Assembly: GCA_015688915.1 (NCBI GenBank)
Contig: JAATGX010000124.1
Coordinates: 1-10,383, forward strand
From: Desulfuromonadales bacterium
GTDB taxonomy: Bacteria > Desulfobacterota > Desulfuromonadia > Geobacterales > Pseudopelobacteraceae
Direction of reading: 5' to 3'
Length of the DNA stretch: 10,383 nt
In this document: positions 1 to 7,053 of the stretch, in pieces
Layout: each line of letters opens with the position of its first letter
Numbering within the stretch: the stretch's first letter is position 1
Position numbers and translations under genes: made by a program
Notes under the pieces: generated by a model
Told to the model about the DNA's origin: nothing
The model's database searches: none
The model's input: only the letters and a program-made list of their open reading frames with translations

Positions 1-1181
1 TCAACGGTCGCTGCGGCAACTTCGGCTCCCTGGTCGCGTCCGTTTCCGCGGAGGTATCCGGAGATATCAGCGAGGTGGTCGCCTCGATGCAGATGCATGA
101 TATGACCCGCCAGCAGGTCGAACATATTGTCGAGGCGCTGGAACGGCTCTCCGCCAAGCTGCGGGATTCGGACAGTGCGGCACCGGCCCCCGAGAACCGG
201 CGCAAACTGATCATCGAAGCCGGGGATGTCTGCGAACTCCAGTCGGCGCAGCTTCGGCACGCCGCATCCGAGTTGTGCGGGGCGGTACGCTCCATCGTGG
301 AAAATCTGCGGGGCATGGCCGGAAAGCAGGTGCGCATGGCTTCGGAAACCCTGTCCGCAGCCGGCGCCGCCGATTCCGGCGGCGGTTCCTTCATGGACAC
401 CATCAGCCGGGGCATGGGTACCGTGACCGCGGTGCTGGCCAAATGCACCCAGTCGGACCGCGATATGGCAGCCACACTCACAAAGGTGGCCGATACGATG
501 CAGGAGGTCACCGGTTTCGTGACGGACATCGAGGATATCGGTTCCGAGATCGACCTGATCGCCCTGAACTCCCAGGTCAAGGCCGCTCACACCGGGCGGG
601 AGGGAGCGGCCCTGGGGGTGCTGGCCGAAGCCATCAAACGCCTGTCGGTGGATGCCATAAACCAGACCAATGCGGTTTCCCAAACCCTGGTGCAGATCAA
701 CCAGTCCACGTCCCATCTTTTCCGGGATGCCACGGAAGAGACCGGGCAGTTGGGCACCCGTATCTCGGTCATGGAAGAGGACCTGTCCGGGATACTGGCG
801 GCGCTTGGCACCATGAATGCCGACTTGATGGGGCTCCTGTCCGGCCTGAGCGCCAGGGTCGGCATGTTGACCGACGATATCGAGCGGGCCACCGCCGGTA
901 TCGACGTGCAGGAGCGGGTGGCAGCCATGGCGGACGACGTCATGGCCGCCCTGGACAGGATCGTCGCCACGGCGCGGGAGCTGGAACCGGCCAGCACGGA
1001 GTTCAAGGAGAATCTCCGCCACATGGAGGAACGGTATACCATGGAGAGCGAGCGTCACATCCACGAGAAGATCGCCCGCGGCCGCTCGGGGAGCCCGGCT
1101 GGGGCGGAGCCGGTTTTCGAACAGCGGGAGACGCGGGGCACCGATGATTCCGAATTCGGCGACAACGTGGATTTATTCTAG
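1..1181 (+). CDS. MCP-like coiled-coil signalling protein (5' end cut by window)
   Basis: The reading frame is open from the window edge (codons from base 3) to the TAG at 1179-1181, giving about 392 visible residues; the true start lies upstream. An internal GTG at 75 is in frame but has no reason to be the start. The visible protein is almost entirely predicted helix with no membrane segment. Its centre (about 480-720) aligns with the MCP signalling hairpin: a D-L-I-A-L-N-S-Q core stands where receptors have N-L-L-A-L-N-A-A. However, three usually conserved tip residues (Tsr E385, R388, E391) are Lys, His and Arg here. Near the start lies D-M-T-R-Q (99-113), which matches the D-x-T-x-Q of the CheZ active site. 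The C-terminus is a Gly/Arg/Pro-rich linker followed by an acidic tail ending N-V-D-L-F. The gene precedes a STAS gene and cheY by 13 bp. Membership of the MCP-related group is fairly secure; whether it acts as a receptor, a phosphatase or an adaptor is inference. Confidence 0.8.
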   Translation, partial: NGRCGNFGSLVASVSAEVSGDISEVVASMQMHDMTRQQVEHIVEALERLSAKLRDSDSAAPAPENRRKLIIEAGDVCELQSAQLRHAASELCGAVRSIVENLRGMAGKQVRMASETLSAAGAADSGGGSFMDTISRGMGTVTAVLAKCTQSDRDMAATLTKVADTMQEVTGFVTDIEDIGSEIDLIALNSQVKAAHTGREGAALGVLAEAIKRLSVDAINQTNAVSQTLVQINQSTSHLFRDATEETGQLGTRISVMEEDLSGILAALGTMNADLMGLLSGLSARVGMLTDDIERATAGIDVQERVAAMADDVMAALDRIVATARELEPASTEFKENLRHMEERYTMESERHIHEKIARGRSGSPAGAEPVFEQRETRGTDDSEFGDNVDLF

Positions 1182-1194
1182 GGGAGGAATACCC

Positions 1195-1554
1195 ATGAGC
1201 CAACAGAAGATCATGACGACCGTGGCATCGGACGGCACAGGCGCCACCGTCGTTCTTACCGGCGAGTTGAATATCGAGACGGCCGCCGAACTTCAGCGGA
1301 CGCTGCGCGGGGCCTTCTCGGAGTTTCCCCTTGTGTCGCTTGATGCGCGTCAGCTTGAAGGGCTGGATGTAAGCATTCTGCAAACGATCTGTTCTGCCTG
1401 CAAGAGTGCGGCGGCCTCCGGGCGGCGTTTTGTGCTGGAAGGCGAACTTCCGGCGTGTATGAAGGCACTCGCCGGCGACATCGGCGCCCACAGGGAGTCG
1501 CCCTGCCGGCAGAATAATAGTGAACCATGTTTATTTTTGAGAGGAGCATTGTAA
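1195..1554 (+). CDS. STAS-domain protein of chemotaxis type
   Basis: The product is 119 residues. The ATG at 1195 was chosen because GGGGAGGA (1181-1188) sits at good spacing; an upstream in-frame ATG at 1144 lies inside the preceding gene. The fold is a single STAS domain: strand V-V-L-T-G-E-L-N-I-E (about 19-28), then the L-D-A-R-Q-L-E-G-L-D-V-S-I-L-Q loop (about 49-63). In SpoIIAA-type antagonists this loop is D-S-S-G, and the Ser after Asp is phosphorylated. Here Asp58 is followed by Val59, so the usual phospho-acceptor position is lost, although Ser60 follows. Chemotaxis-linked STAS proteins often have D-T-A-G-L-Q-L-L here, and the L-Q after the loop fits that subgroup. The last 20 or so residues look unstructured. 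The gene overlaps cheY by one base (TAATG at 1552-1556), so the two are probably translationally coupled. It probably mediates protein interaction with the upstream MCP-like protein or CheA; the partner is unknown. Confidence 0.82.
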   Translation: MSQQKIMTTVASDGTGATVVLTGELNIETAAELQRTLRGAFSEFPLVSLDARQLEGLDVSILQTICSACKSAAASGRRFVLEGELPACMKALAGDIGAHRESPCRQNNSEPCLFLRGAL

Positions 1555-1919
1555 TGGCAAAGGTAATCATGACGGCCGACGATTCGGCCAGTGTGCGGCA
1601 GATGGTGAGCTTTACCCTCAAACAGAACGGCTATGACGTGGTTGAGGCTGTTGACGGCCAGGACGCCCTGACAAAGCTCTCCAGCCAAAAGGTCGACATG
1701 CTCATAACCGACCTCAACATGCCCAACATGGACGGACTGGGGCTTATCCGGGGCGTACGCGCCGGAACGCTCAACAAGTTCATCCCGATCATCATGCTCA
1801 CCACCGAATCACAGGACGCGAAAAAAGGCGAAGGCAAGGCAGCCGGGGCAACCGGCTGGATCGTGAAACCTTTCAAACCGGAACAACTGATCGCCGTGGT
1901 CAGAAAGGTGCTGGGTTAG
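1554..1919 (+). CDS. cheY: CheY-like single-domain response regulator
   Basis: The product is 121 residues and consists only of a receiver domain. The ATG at 1554 follows GAGGAG (1541-1546); an in-frame ATG at 1527 would add nine residues inside the STAS gene and lacks this spacing. The acidic pocket is Asp9/Asp10, the phospho-acceptor is Asp53 (I-T-D-L-N-M-P-N-M-D-G), the switch Thr is Thr83 and the invariant Lys is Lys105 (K-P-F). The aromatic switch position (Tyr106 in E. coli CheY) is Trp102, which is an acceptable aromatic substitution. It should accept phosphate from the CheA encoded 53 bp downstream. Its output partner cannot be told from sequence: a flagellar motor switch, pili, or another target are all possible. 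No dedicated phosphatase gene (cheZ, cheC or cheX) is visible nearby. Assignment as a CheY-type receiver is very secure. Confidence 0.93.
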   Translation: MAKVIMTADDSASVRQMVSFTLKQNGYDVVEAVDGQDALTKLSSQKVDMLITDLNMPNMDGLGLIRGVRAGTLNKFIPIIMLTTESQDAKKGEGKAAGATGWIVKPFKPEQLIAVVRKVLG

Positions 1920-1927
1920 GCGGTCGC

Positions 1928-1950
1928 GGGAACTGTTTTTTCCCGTTCCC
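1928..1950 (+). other. Small inverted repeat between cheY and cheA
   Basis: GGGAAC (1928-1933) and GTTCCC (1945-1950) are perfect reverse complements around an 11-base T-rich loop. An alternative pairing of GGGAA with TTCCC at 1940-1944 is also possible. No T-run follows the hairpin, so it is not a canonical intrinsic terminator. It may be an mRNA stability or processing element, or chance. Confidence 0.35.
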
Positions 1951-1972
1951 AAGCCCGATTCAGGAGAGCGCA

Positions 1973-4075
1973 ATGATCGAACAGCATATAAGTACCTATC
2001 GCGAAGAAGCCGGCGAGTTGCTGGCTGAACTGGAAACCTCGCTCCTCGAACTGGAAGAGTGCCCCGAAGATGCCGACCTGATCGGCCGGGTGTTCAGGGC
2101 CATGCACACCATCAAGGGCTCGGGCGCCATGTTCGGTTTCGACGAGATCGCGGCCTTTACCCACGAAGTGGAAACGGTCTTCGACCTGGTGCGAAACGGC
2201 AAGCTTGCGGTCACCAAACAATTGCTCAACCTGACCCTTCGGGCCCGGGACACCATCAAGGCGCTGCTGGACAGTTCCCTGTCCGGCGAGGAGGTAGACC
2301 GGGTCGAGGCGGAGGCCATCATTTCCGGTCTCAAACAACTTATTCCGCCGGTTGAGAGCGAAAGCCCGCCGCACGCGGAACAGACTTTTTTCGATCCCGT
2401 TGAAACCGGTTCGCGGCAGCAGACCTGGCGGATCCGTTTCAAGCCGCACCCGGAGATCTTTCTGTGCGGCGGAAACCCTTCCGCATTGCTCGCCGAGTTG
2501 CGCGAGCTGGGGACCAGCCACGTGGTGGCGCATATGGATGCCATCCCGCTCCTGGGCGACCTGAACCCGGAGCATTGCCATATCTACTGGGATATCATCC
2601 TGACCACCACCCGGGGGATCGACGCCATCAAGGATGTCTTCATCTTTGTCGAGGACGACTGTGAACTGCGGATCGACCTGGTGGACGACGGCGGACAGAT
2701 CGATGTCAGCGAGGGGTACAAAAAGCTGGGAGATATCCTGGTTGAACGGGGTGACCTGAGTCCGGCGGAGATGCAGAAGATCCTCGGTCTCCAGAAGAGG
2801 TTCGGCGAACTGGCGGTGGCCGCTGGAGCGGTTACCCCGGACAAGGTCCAGTCGGCGCTGGTGGAGCAGCGGCACGTCAAGAATATCCGCCAGGAACGGG
2901 TCGCGCAGGAGTCCGGCTCCAGTGTCCGCGTGCCCGCGGAAAAACTCGATCTGCTGGTTAACCTGGTAGGCGAGATGGTGACGGTCCAGGCCCATCTCAC
3001 CCAGACCGCCGCCCAGCTCAAGCTTCCCATGGTGGTTTCCATCGCCGAAGAGGTGGAGCGCCTGACCAACGAACTGCGCGATACCGCCCTCAATATCCGC
3101 ATGCTTCCCATCGGCACGACCTTCACCAAGTTCAAGCGGCTGGTGCGGGACCTTTCCCAGGAACTGGGCAAGGAGATCGAAATGGAGACCGAGGGGGCCG
3201 AAACCGAACTCGACAAGACGGTCATCGAGAAATTGAACGATCCCCTGGTTCACCTGATCCGCAACAGCATCGATCACGGCATCGAGATGCCCGATACCCG
3301 TCTCGCGGCCGGAAAACCGGCCCAGGGGACGGTGCGCCTGGCCGCGGTTCACTCCGGTGACAGCGTGCTCTTGACCATTCGCGACGACGGAGCCGGGCTG
3401 GACCGGGAGGCCATCCGGTCCAAGGCCGTCGAGCGCGGCCTGATGGCGGCGAACGCCGACCTGACGGACAGGGAGATCTACAACATGATCTTTGCCCCCG
3501 GTTTCTCCACGGCCGCGAAGGTTACCAGTGTCTCGGGGCGCGGCGTGGGGATGGATGTGGTCAAGAAGGCCATCGAATCCCTGCGGGGCACAATCGACAT
3601 TGCCAGCGTAAGGGGCGAGGGGAGTACCATCACCCTCAGGATCCCGCTGACCTTGGCCATCATCGAATGTCTGCTGGTGCGCATCGGCCGGGACTTTTTC
3701 CTTATGCCGCTTTCCATCGTGGAGGAGTGCGTGGAGTTGTCCCGGGAGGATGTGAGGAACAGCCACGGCCGCAACCTGGCCAACGTGCGTGGCGCCATCG
3801 TCCCCTATGTCCCGTTGCGCGCCCATTTCGGGATCGTCGACAACCGTCCGGAGATCGAACAGATCGTCATTACCAGGATCAACGGCAACAAGATCGGTTT
3901 CGTGGTGGACAGCGTCGTGGGTGAGCACCAGACCGTAATCAAGTCGCTGGGCCGGATGTACCGGGATGTCAAGGGCATCTCCGGGGCGACCATCCTGGGC
4001 GACGGCACCGTGGCGCTGATCCTGGACATGGGACTGCTGCTCCGGGCGGCGGCGCAGGAACGGGGTAAGGAATGA
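1973..4075 (+). CDS. cheA: Chemotaxis sensor histidine kinase CheA
   Basis: The product is 700 residues. The ATG at 1973 follows CAGGAGAG (1961-1968). Domain order: an N-terminal HPt (P1) with phospho-acceptor His45 in R-A-M-H-T-I-K-G-S-G; a region at about 145-245 beginning W-R-I-R-F-K-P-H-P that occupies the P2 position; two tandem 24-residue motifs at 251-274 and 276-299; a P3 dimerisation helix pair (about 312-370); a GHKL ATPase (P4) with the N-box around Asn431, D-D-G-A-G near 471-475 and G-R-G-V-G near 522-526; and a CheW-like P5 domain from about 565 to the end. All kinase motifs look intact. The kinase should autophosphorylate on His45 and feed CheY, CheB and the REC-HPt protein of this cluster. 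The tandem motifs resemble those of the MshEN c-di-GMP-binding domain and are unusual for textbook CheA. No CheW is encoded within the window. Confidence 0.96.
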   Translation: MIEQHISTYREEAGELLAELETSLLELEECPEDADLIGRVFRAMHTIKGSGAMFGFDEIAAFTHEVETVFDLVRNGKLAVTKQLLNLTLRARDTIKALLDSSLSGEEVDRVEAEAIISGLKQLIPPVESESPPHAEQTFFDPVETGSRQQTWRIRFKPHPEIFLCGGNPSALLAELRELGTSHVVAHMDAIPLLGDLNPEHCHIYWDIILTTTRGIDAIKDVFIFVEDDCELRIDLVDDGGQIDVSEGYKKLGDILVERGDLSPAEMQKILGLQKRFGELAVAAGAVTPDKVQSALVEQRHVKNIRQERVAQESGSSVRVPAEKLDLLVNLVGEMVTVQAHLTQTAAQLKLPMVVSIAEEVERLTNELRDTALNIRMLPIGTTFTKFKRLVRDLSQELGKEIEMETEGAETELDKTVIEKLNDPLVHLIRNSIDHGIEMPDTRLAAGKPAQGTVRLAAVHSGDSVLLTIRDDGAGLDREAIRSKAVERGLMAANADLTDREIYNMIFAPGFSTAAKVTSVSGRGVGMDVVKKAIESLRGTIDIASVRGEGSTITLRIPLTLAIIECLLVRIGRDFFLMPLSIVEECVELSREDVRNSHGRNLANVRGAIVPYVPLRAHFGIVDNRPEIEQIVITRINGNKIGFVVDSVVGEHQTVIKSLGRMYRDVKGISGATILGDGTVALILDMGLLLRAAAQERGKE

Positions 4076-4201
4076 AACAGATGATACGGGGGCGCCGGTC
4101 GGTTTTTTTGACCTTTGCCCGGAACAGGTGAGTGCGTGAAGCTTTGGGATATCCCGGATGCCCCCCCTCCGGGCCGCACCGAGGGAGTGGAATCAGCGCG
4201 G

Positions 4202-4966
4202 ATGCGGGTTCTGCTGGCGGAAGACAACATGATCGCCCAGGCCGCCATTCAGCGCTTGCTCGAACGGCAGGGGATCGAGGTCGTCTGCGCCGCAAACGGC
4301 CGGGAGGCCGTTGACCGGTTCGAAGAGGGCAGCTACGATCTTGTCATGCTGGATATCCTCATGCCGGACATGGATGGTTTCGAGGTCACCAGCCGGATCA
4401 GGGAGAAGGAACACCGGGAAGGTGCCGGCCCTACTCCCGTTATCGCCCTTACATCCTATTCGCTCAAGGCGGTGAACGACAAATGCCGAAGAGTTGGCAT
4501 GAACGGTTACCTGTCCAAGCCGGTGTCGGACAATGACCTGAAGGAGCTTTTCGAAGGATTGCGCGGGAACCCATCCTCCCGTGAACCGGGTGTGGACGGT
4601 ACGGATGCCCCTGACGATCGTGCGATACTTGATCAGGATGGTTGCCTGGACAATCTGGGGGGAGACCGCGAGCTTTATCGCGAGATTGTGGCGATGTTCA
4701 CGGAGAACGCCCCAGGGGTTGTGGAGAGGCTGGCCGCCGCGCTTGAGGCGGGAGATATGGCGCGGGCCGGGCATTATGCCCACGACCTGAAGGGAATGAC
4801 CGCCAATATTGGAGCAGAGCGGTTATCGGAACTGGCATGCACCATTCAAAATACCGTCGGCGCAACCCGGCATGAAGAGCGTGAACTCTGGGTGGCGCGC
4901 CTGAAGGATGAATTCAGGAATCTGACCGCTGCCATTACCCTCGCCGACAAGCCCCCTTCGCCCTGA
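4202..4966 (+). CDS. REC-HPt response regulator
   Basis: With the ATG at 4202 the product is 254 residues and begins directly at the receiver (M-R-V-L-L-A-E-D-N). A GTG at 4136 preceded by AGGTGAG (4126-4132) is a credible alternative that adds 22 residues, and a TTG at 4115 is less likely. The receiver shows the acidic pair Glu7/Asp8, phospho-acceptor Asp51 (L-D-I-L-M-P-D-M-D-G), Thr84 and Lys106. A linker of about 25 residues leads to an HPt domain (about 145-240) with His194 in H-D-L-K-G. There is no kinase domain, so it can only be phosphorylated in trans, presumably by the CheA upstream. It could relay phosphate Asp51 to His194, or act as a phosphate sink or branch point. The gap to cheA is 126 bp and to cheR 24 bp, consistent with one transcript. 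The domain call is secure; the direction of phosphate flow is unknown. Confidence 0.88.
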   Translation: MRVLLAEDNMIAQAAIQRLLERQGIEVVCAANGREAVDRFEEGSYDLVMLDILMPDMDGFEVTSRIREKEHREGAGPTPVIALTSYSLKAVNDKCRRVGMNGYLSKPVSDNDLKELFEGLRGNPSSREPGVDGTDAPDDRAILDQDGCLDNLGGDRELYREIVAMFTENAPGVVERLAAALEAGDMARAGHYAHDLKGMTANIGAERLSELACTIQNTVGATRHEERELWVARLKDEFRNLTAAITLADKPPSP

Positions 4967-4990
4967 GGGAACGGGTCCGGGAAAGGTATT

Positions 4991-5860
4991 ATGACGCAAC
5001 AATCAGGTTCTCCACATGCCCCCGGCATCCCGGCGATTCTCAAGGACCGGGAATTCAACCGCTTCAGCGCCTTCATCTATGACAAGGCAGGCATCAAGAT
5101 GCCGTTGGCCAAGAAGACGATGCTGGAGGCCCGGCTTCAAAAACGTCTCAAGGCATTGGGGCTCAGGACGTTTGAGGAGTATGCCGATTACGTTTTCAGC
5201 CCTACCGGTCAGGGGGAGGAACTGGTCCACCTGATCGACGTGGTGACGACGAACAAGACCGATTTTTTTCGCGAACCGGGCCATTTCGACTACCTGGTCA
5301 AAACGGCCGTTCCATCCCTGATCGACGACCGTGAAGCCGGTTTCAGGGCGCCCCTCAAGGTGTGGAGCGCCGGTTGTTCCACCGGCGAGGAACCGTATAC
5401 CCTGGCCATGGTGCTATCGGAGTTCGGCGAGGCGCATCCCGGGTTCCGCTCGTCCATCCTGGCCTCGGACATCTCCACGGTGGTGCTTGCCAAGTCCCGT
5501 GCCGCCATCTATGCGGAAGACCGCGTGGACCCCATCCCGCTCCACCTGAAGAAGAAATATCTGTTAAAGAGCAGGGACAGGAGCAAGGGACTGGTACGTA
5601 TCGTCCCCCAACTCCGGTCCATGGTCCAGTTCCGGCGCCTGAACTTCATGGAGGAGTTCACCATGCCGGAGAAGCTGGACATCATCTTTTGCCGCAACGT
5701 GATCATCTACTTCGACAAACCGACCCAAGAGCGCCTTTTGAACAGGTTCTGCCAGCAGCTTGTCCGCGGCGGCTTCCTGTTCCTGGGGCATTCCGAGACC
5801 CTGAACGGACTCGACGTGCCGCTGGTTTCCGCCGCATCGACCGTATACCAGAAGCCATGA
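4991..5860 (+). CDS. cheR: Chemoreceptor glutamate methyltransferase CheR
   Basis: The product is 289 residues, a normal length for CheR. The ATG at 4991 follows a GGGAAAGG stretch (4979-4986). The N-terminal helical domain (about 18-80) is followed by the family signature T-N-K-T-D-F-F-R-E, the SAM-binding loop S-A-G-C-S-T-G-E-E-P-Y-T, the F-C-R-N-V-I-I-Y-F-D motif and the C-terminal G-H-S-E-T-L motif. These support an active S-adenosylmethionine-dependent methyltransferase acting on glutamates in receptor cytoplasmic helices. It opposes CheB, encoded 112 bp downstream. The substrate receptors are probably encoded elsewhere or upstream, because the MCP-like protein at the window start has an atypical tip. 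No fused TPR or other extra domain is present. Assignment is very secure. Confidence 0.96.
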   Translation: MTQQSGSPHAPGIPAILKDREFNRFSAFIYDKAGIKMPLAKKTMLEARLQKRLKALGLRTFEEYADYVFSPTGQGEELVHLIDVVTTNKTDFFREPGHFDYLVKTAVPSLIDDREAGFRAPLKVWSAGCSTGEEPYTLAMVLSEFGEAHPGFRSSILASDISTVVLAKSRAAIYAEDRVDPIPLHLKKKYLLKSRDRSKGLVRIVPQLRSMVQFRRLNFMEEFTMPEKLDIIFCRNVIIYFDKPTQERLLNRFCQQLVRGGFLFLGHSETLNGLDVPLVSAASTVYQKP

Positions 5861-5957
5861 AGAATCGTTGGGTTCGCTGCTGGCCAACGTCTCTGTCGCA
5901 GAGCAATCATGAAGGATGAGGGATGAAGTAGACCCATGCTTGTCCTCTCCCCGTTTC

Positions 5958-5964
5958 AGAGGAG
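5958..5964 (+). promoter_or_regulatory. Ribosome-binding site that sets the cheB start
   Basis: AGAGGAG lies 8 bases before the ATG at 5973. It supports this start over the in-frame ATG at 5916, which would add 19 residues without similarity to receiver domains. Confidence 0.7.
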
Positions 5965-5972
5965 TAGTGCGG

Positions 5973-7043
5973 ATGCCACCCAAGATCAAGGTCCTGATTG
6001 TCGATGATTCCGCGCTGGTCAGGCAGGCACTGACGGAGATCCTCTCGTCAGACCCCCATATCGAGGTCATGGCCGCGGCGCCCGACCCGTTCGTGGCCGC
6101 CGAACGCATCAAGTACTGCGTGCCGGATGTCATCACCCTGGATGTTGAGATGCCGCGCATGGATGGCCTGACCTTTCTCCACAAGATCATGAGCCAGCAT
6201 CCCATCCCGGTGGTCATGTGTTCAAGTCTGACCGGTGACGGCAGCGATACCGCCATGAAGGCCCTCGAGTACGGTGCGGTGGACATCATCGTCAAGCCCA
6301 AGATGGGAACCAAGCAGTTTCTCGAAGAGTCGCGGGTCAGAATCTGTGATACAATCAAGGCAGCCGCCATGACCAGGGGCAAGCTCCGGCCGGTGGCCCG
6401 GATGCGTGCGGTGGCGCCAAAGCTGACGGCCGATGTGATCATGGAAAAACCACCCGGCAAGGCCATGATCCAGACCCCCGAGAAGGTGGTCGTGGTGGGG
6501 GCGTCCACCGGCGGGACCGAGGCGCTCAAGGTGTTTCTCGAGATGCTGCCCGAAAACTCCCCCGGTATCGTCATTGTCCAGCATATGCCGGAACATTTTA
6601 CGGCCGCGTTTGCCAAGCGGCTCGACTCCACCTGCCGCGTCACCGTCAAGGAGGCTGAAACCAATGATTCGGTCGTCACGGGGCGGGTGCTGATCGCCCC
6701 CGGTAATCACCATGTCCTGCTCAAACGCAGCGGCGCCCGCTATTACGTCGAAATAAAGGACGGCCCGCTGGTTTCCCGGCACCGTCCCTCGGTGGATGTC
6801 CTCTTCCGTTCCGCGGCCCGCTATGCCGGCAAGAACGCCGTAGGGGTGATCATGACCGGCATGGGGGACGACGGTGCGCGCGGGATGAAGGAGATGTATG
6901 ATGCCGGTGCCATGACCCTGTCGCAGGATGAGGCGACCTGCGTGGTCTACGGCATGCCCCAGGAGGCGGTCAAGTTGGGTGGCGTCCAGAGGACGGTGCC
7001 GCTTCAGCAGATCGCCGCCGAAGTTCTGAGGTCGTGCAGCTAG
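5973..7043 (+). CDS. cheB: Chemoreceptor glutamate methylesterase/deamidase CheB
   Basis: The product is 356 residues with a receiver domain (1-125) and a methylesterase domain (about 165-352), the standard CheB arrangement. The receiver has Asp11/Asp12 and phospho-acceptor Asp57 (T-L-D-V-E-M-P-R-M-D-G). The esterase triad is visible as Ser178 (G-A-S-T-G-G), His204 (V-Q-H-M-P) and Asp300 (G-M-G-D-D-G). The enzyme removes methyl groups added by CheR, and phosphorylation by CheA relieves inhibition by the receiver domain. The interdomain linker is basic and proline-containing. The 112 bp between cheR and cheB hold no recognisable gene. The stop codon overlaps the likely ribosome-binding site (AGGA, 7042-7045) of the next gene, indicating tight coupling. 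Assignment is very secure. Confidence 0.96.
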   Translation: MPPKIKVLIVDDSALVRQALTEILSSDPHIEVMAAAPDPFVAAERIKYCVPDVITLDVEMPRMDGLTFLHKIMSQHPIPVVMCSSLTGDGSDTAMKALEYGAVDIIVKPKMGTKQFLEESRVRICDTIKAAAMTRGKLRPVARMRAVAPKLTADVIMEKPPGKAMIQTPEKVVVVGASTGGTEALKVFLEMLPENSPGIVIVQHMPEHFTAAFAKRLDSTCRVTVKEAETNDSVVTGRVLIAPGNHHVLLKRSGARYYVEIKDGPLVSRHRPSVDVLFRSAARYAGKNAVGVIMTGMGDDGARGMKEMYDAGAMTLSQDEATCVVYGMPQEAVKLGGVQRTVPLQQIAAEVLRSCS

Positions 7044-7053
7044 GATAACGTCC

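Noticed and set aside
1916..3928. Long 670-codon open frame on the minus strand opposite cheA
   Set aside because: It mirrors the cheA codons, with His/Asp/Gln-rich low-complexity composition and no domain. This is a common shadow of a GC-rich gene.
4097..4113. GGTC...GACC with a T-run, considered as a terminator after cheA
   Set aside because: The stem is only 4 bp and the T-run is in the loop rather than after the stem, so it does not fit an intrinsic terminator.
4072..4131. Mini reading frame of 19 codons starting ATGA on the cheA stop codon
   Set aside because: The overlap looks like translational coupling, but the basic peptide (M-K-Q-M-I-R-G-R-R...) has no recognisable family and its ribosome-binding spacing is poor. 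It is more likely non-coding spacer before the REC-HPt gene.
5861..5972. cheR-cheB gap searched for cheD or another small gene
   Set aside because: 112 bp with no frame of convincing length or motif; only the cheB ribosome-binding site is supported.
5564..6679. 371-codon minus-strand frame across cheR and cheB
   Set aside because: It is antisense to two secure genes with all motifs intact, has Ser/Arg-rich composition and shows no domain; a shadow.
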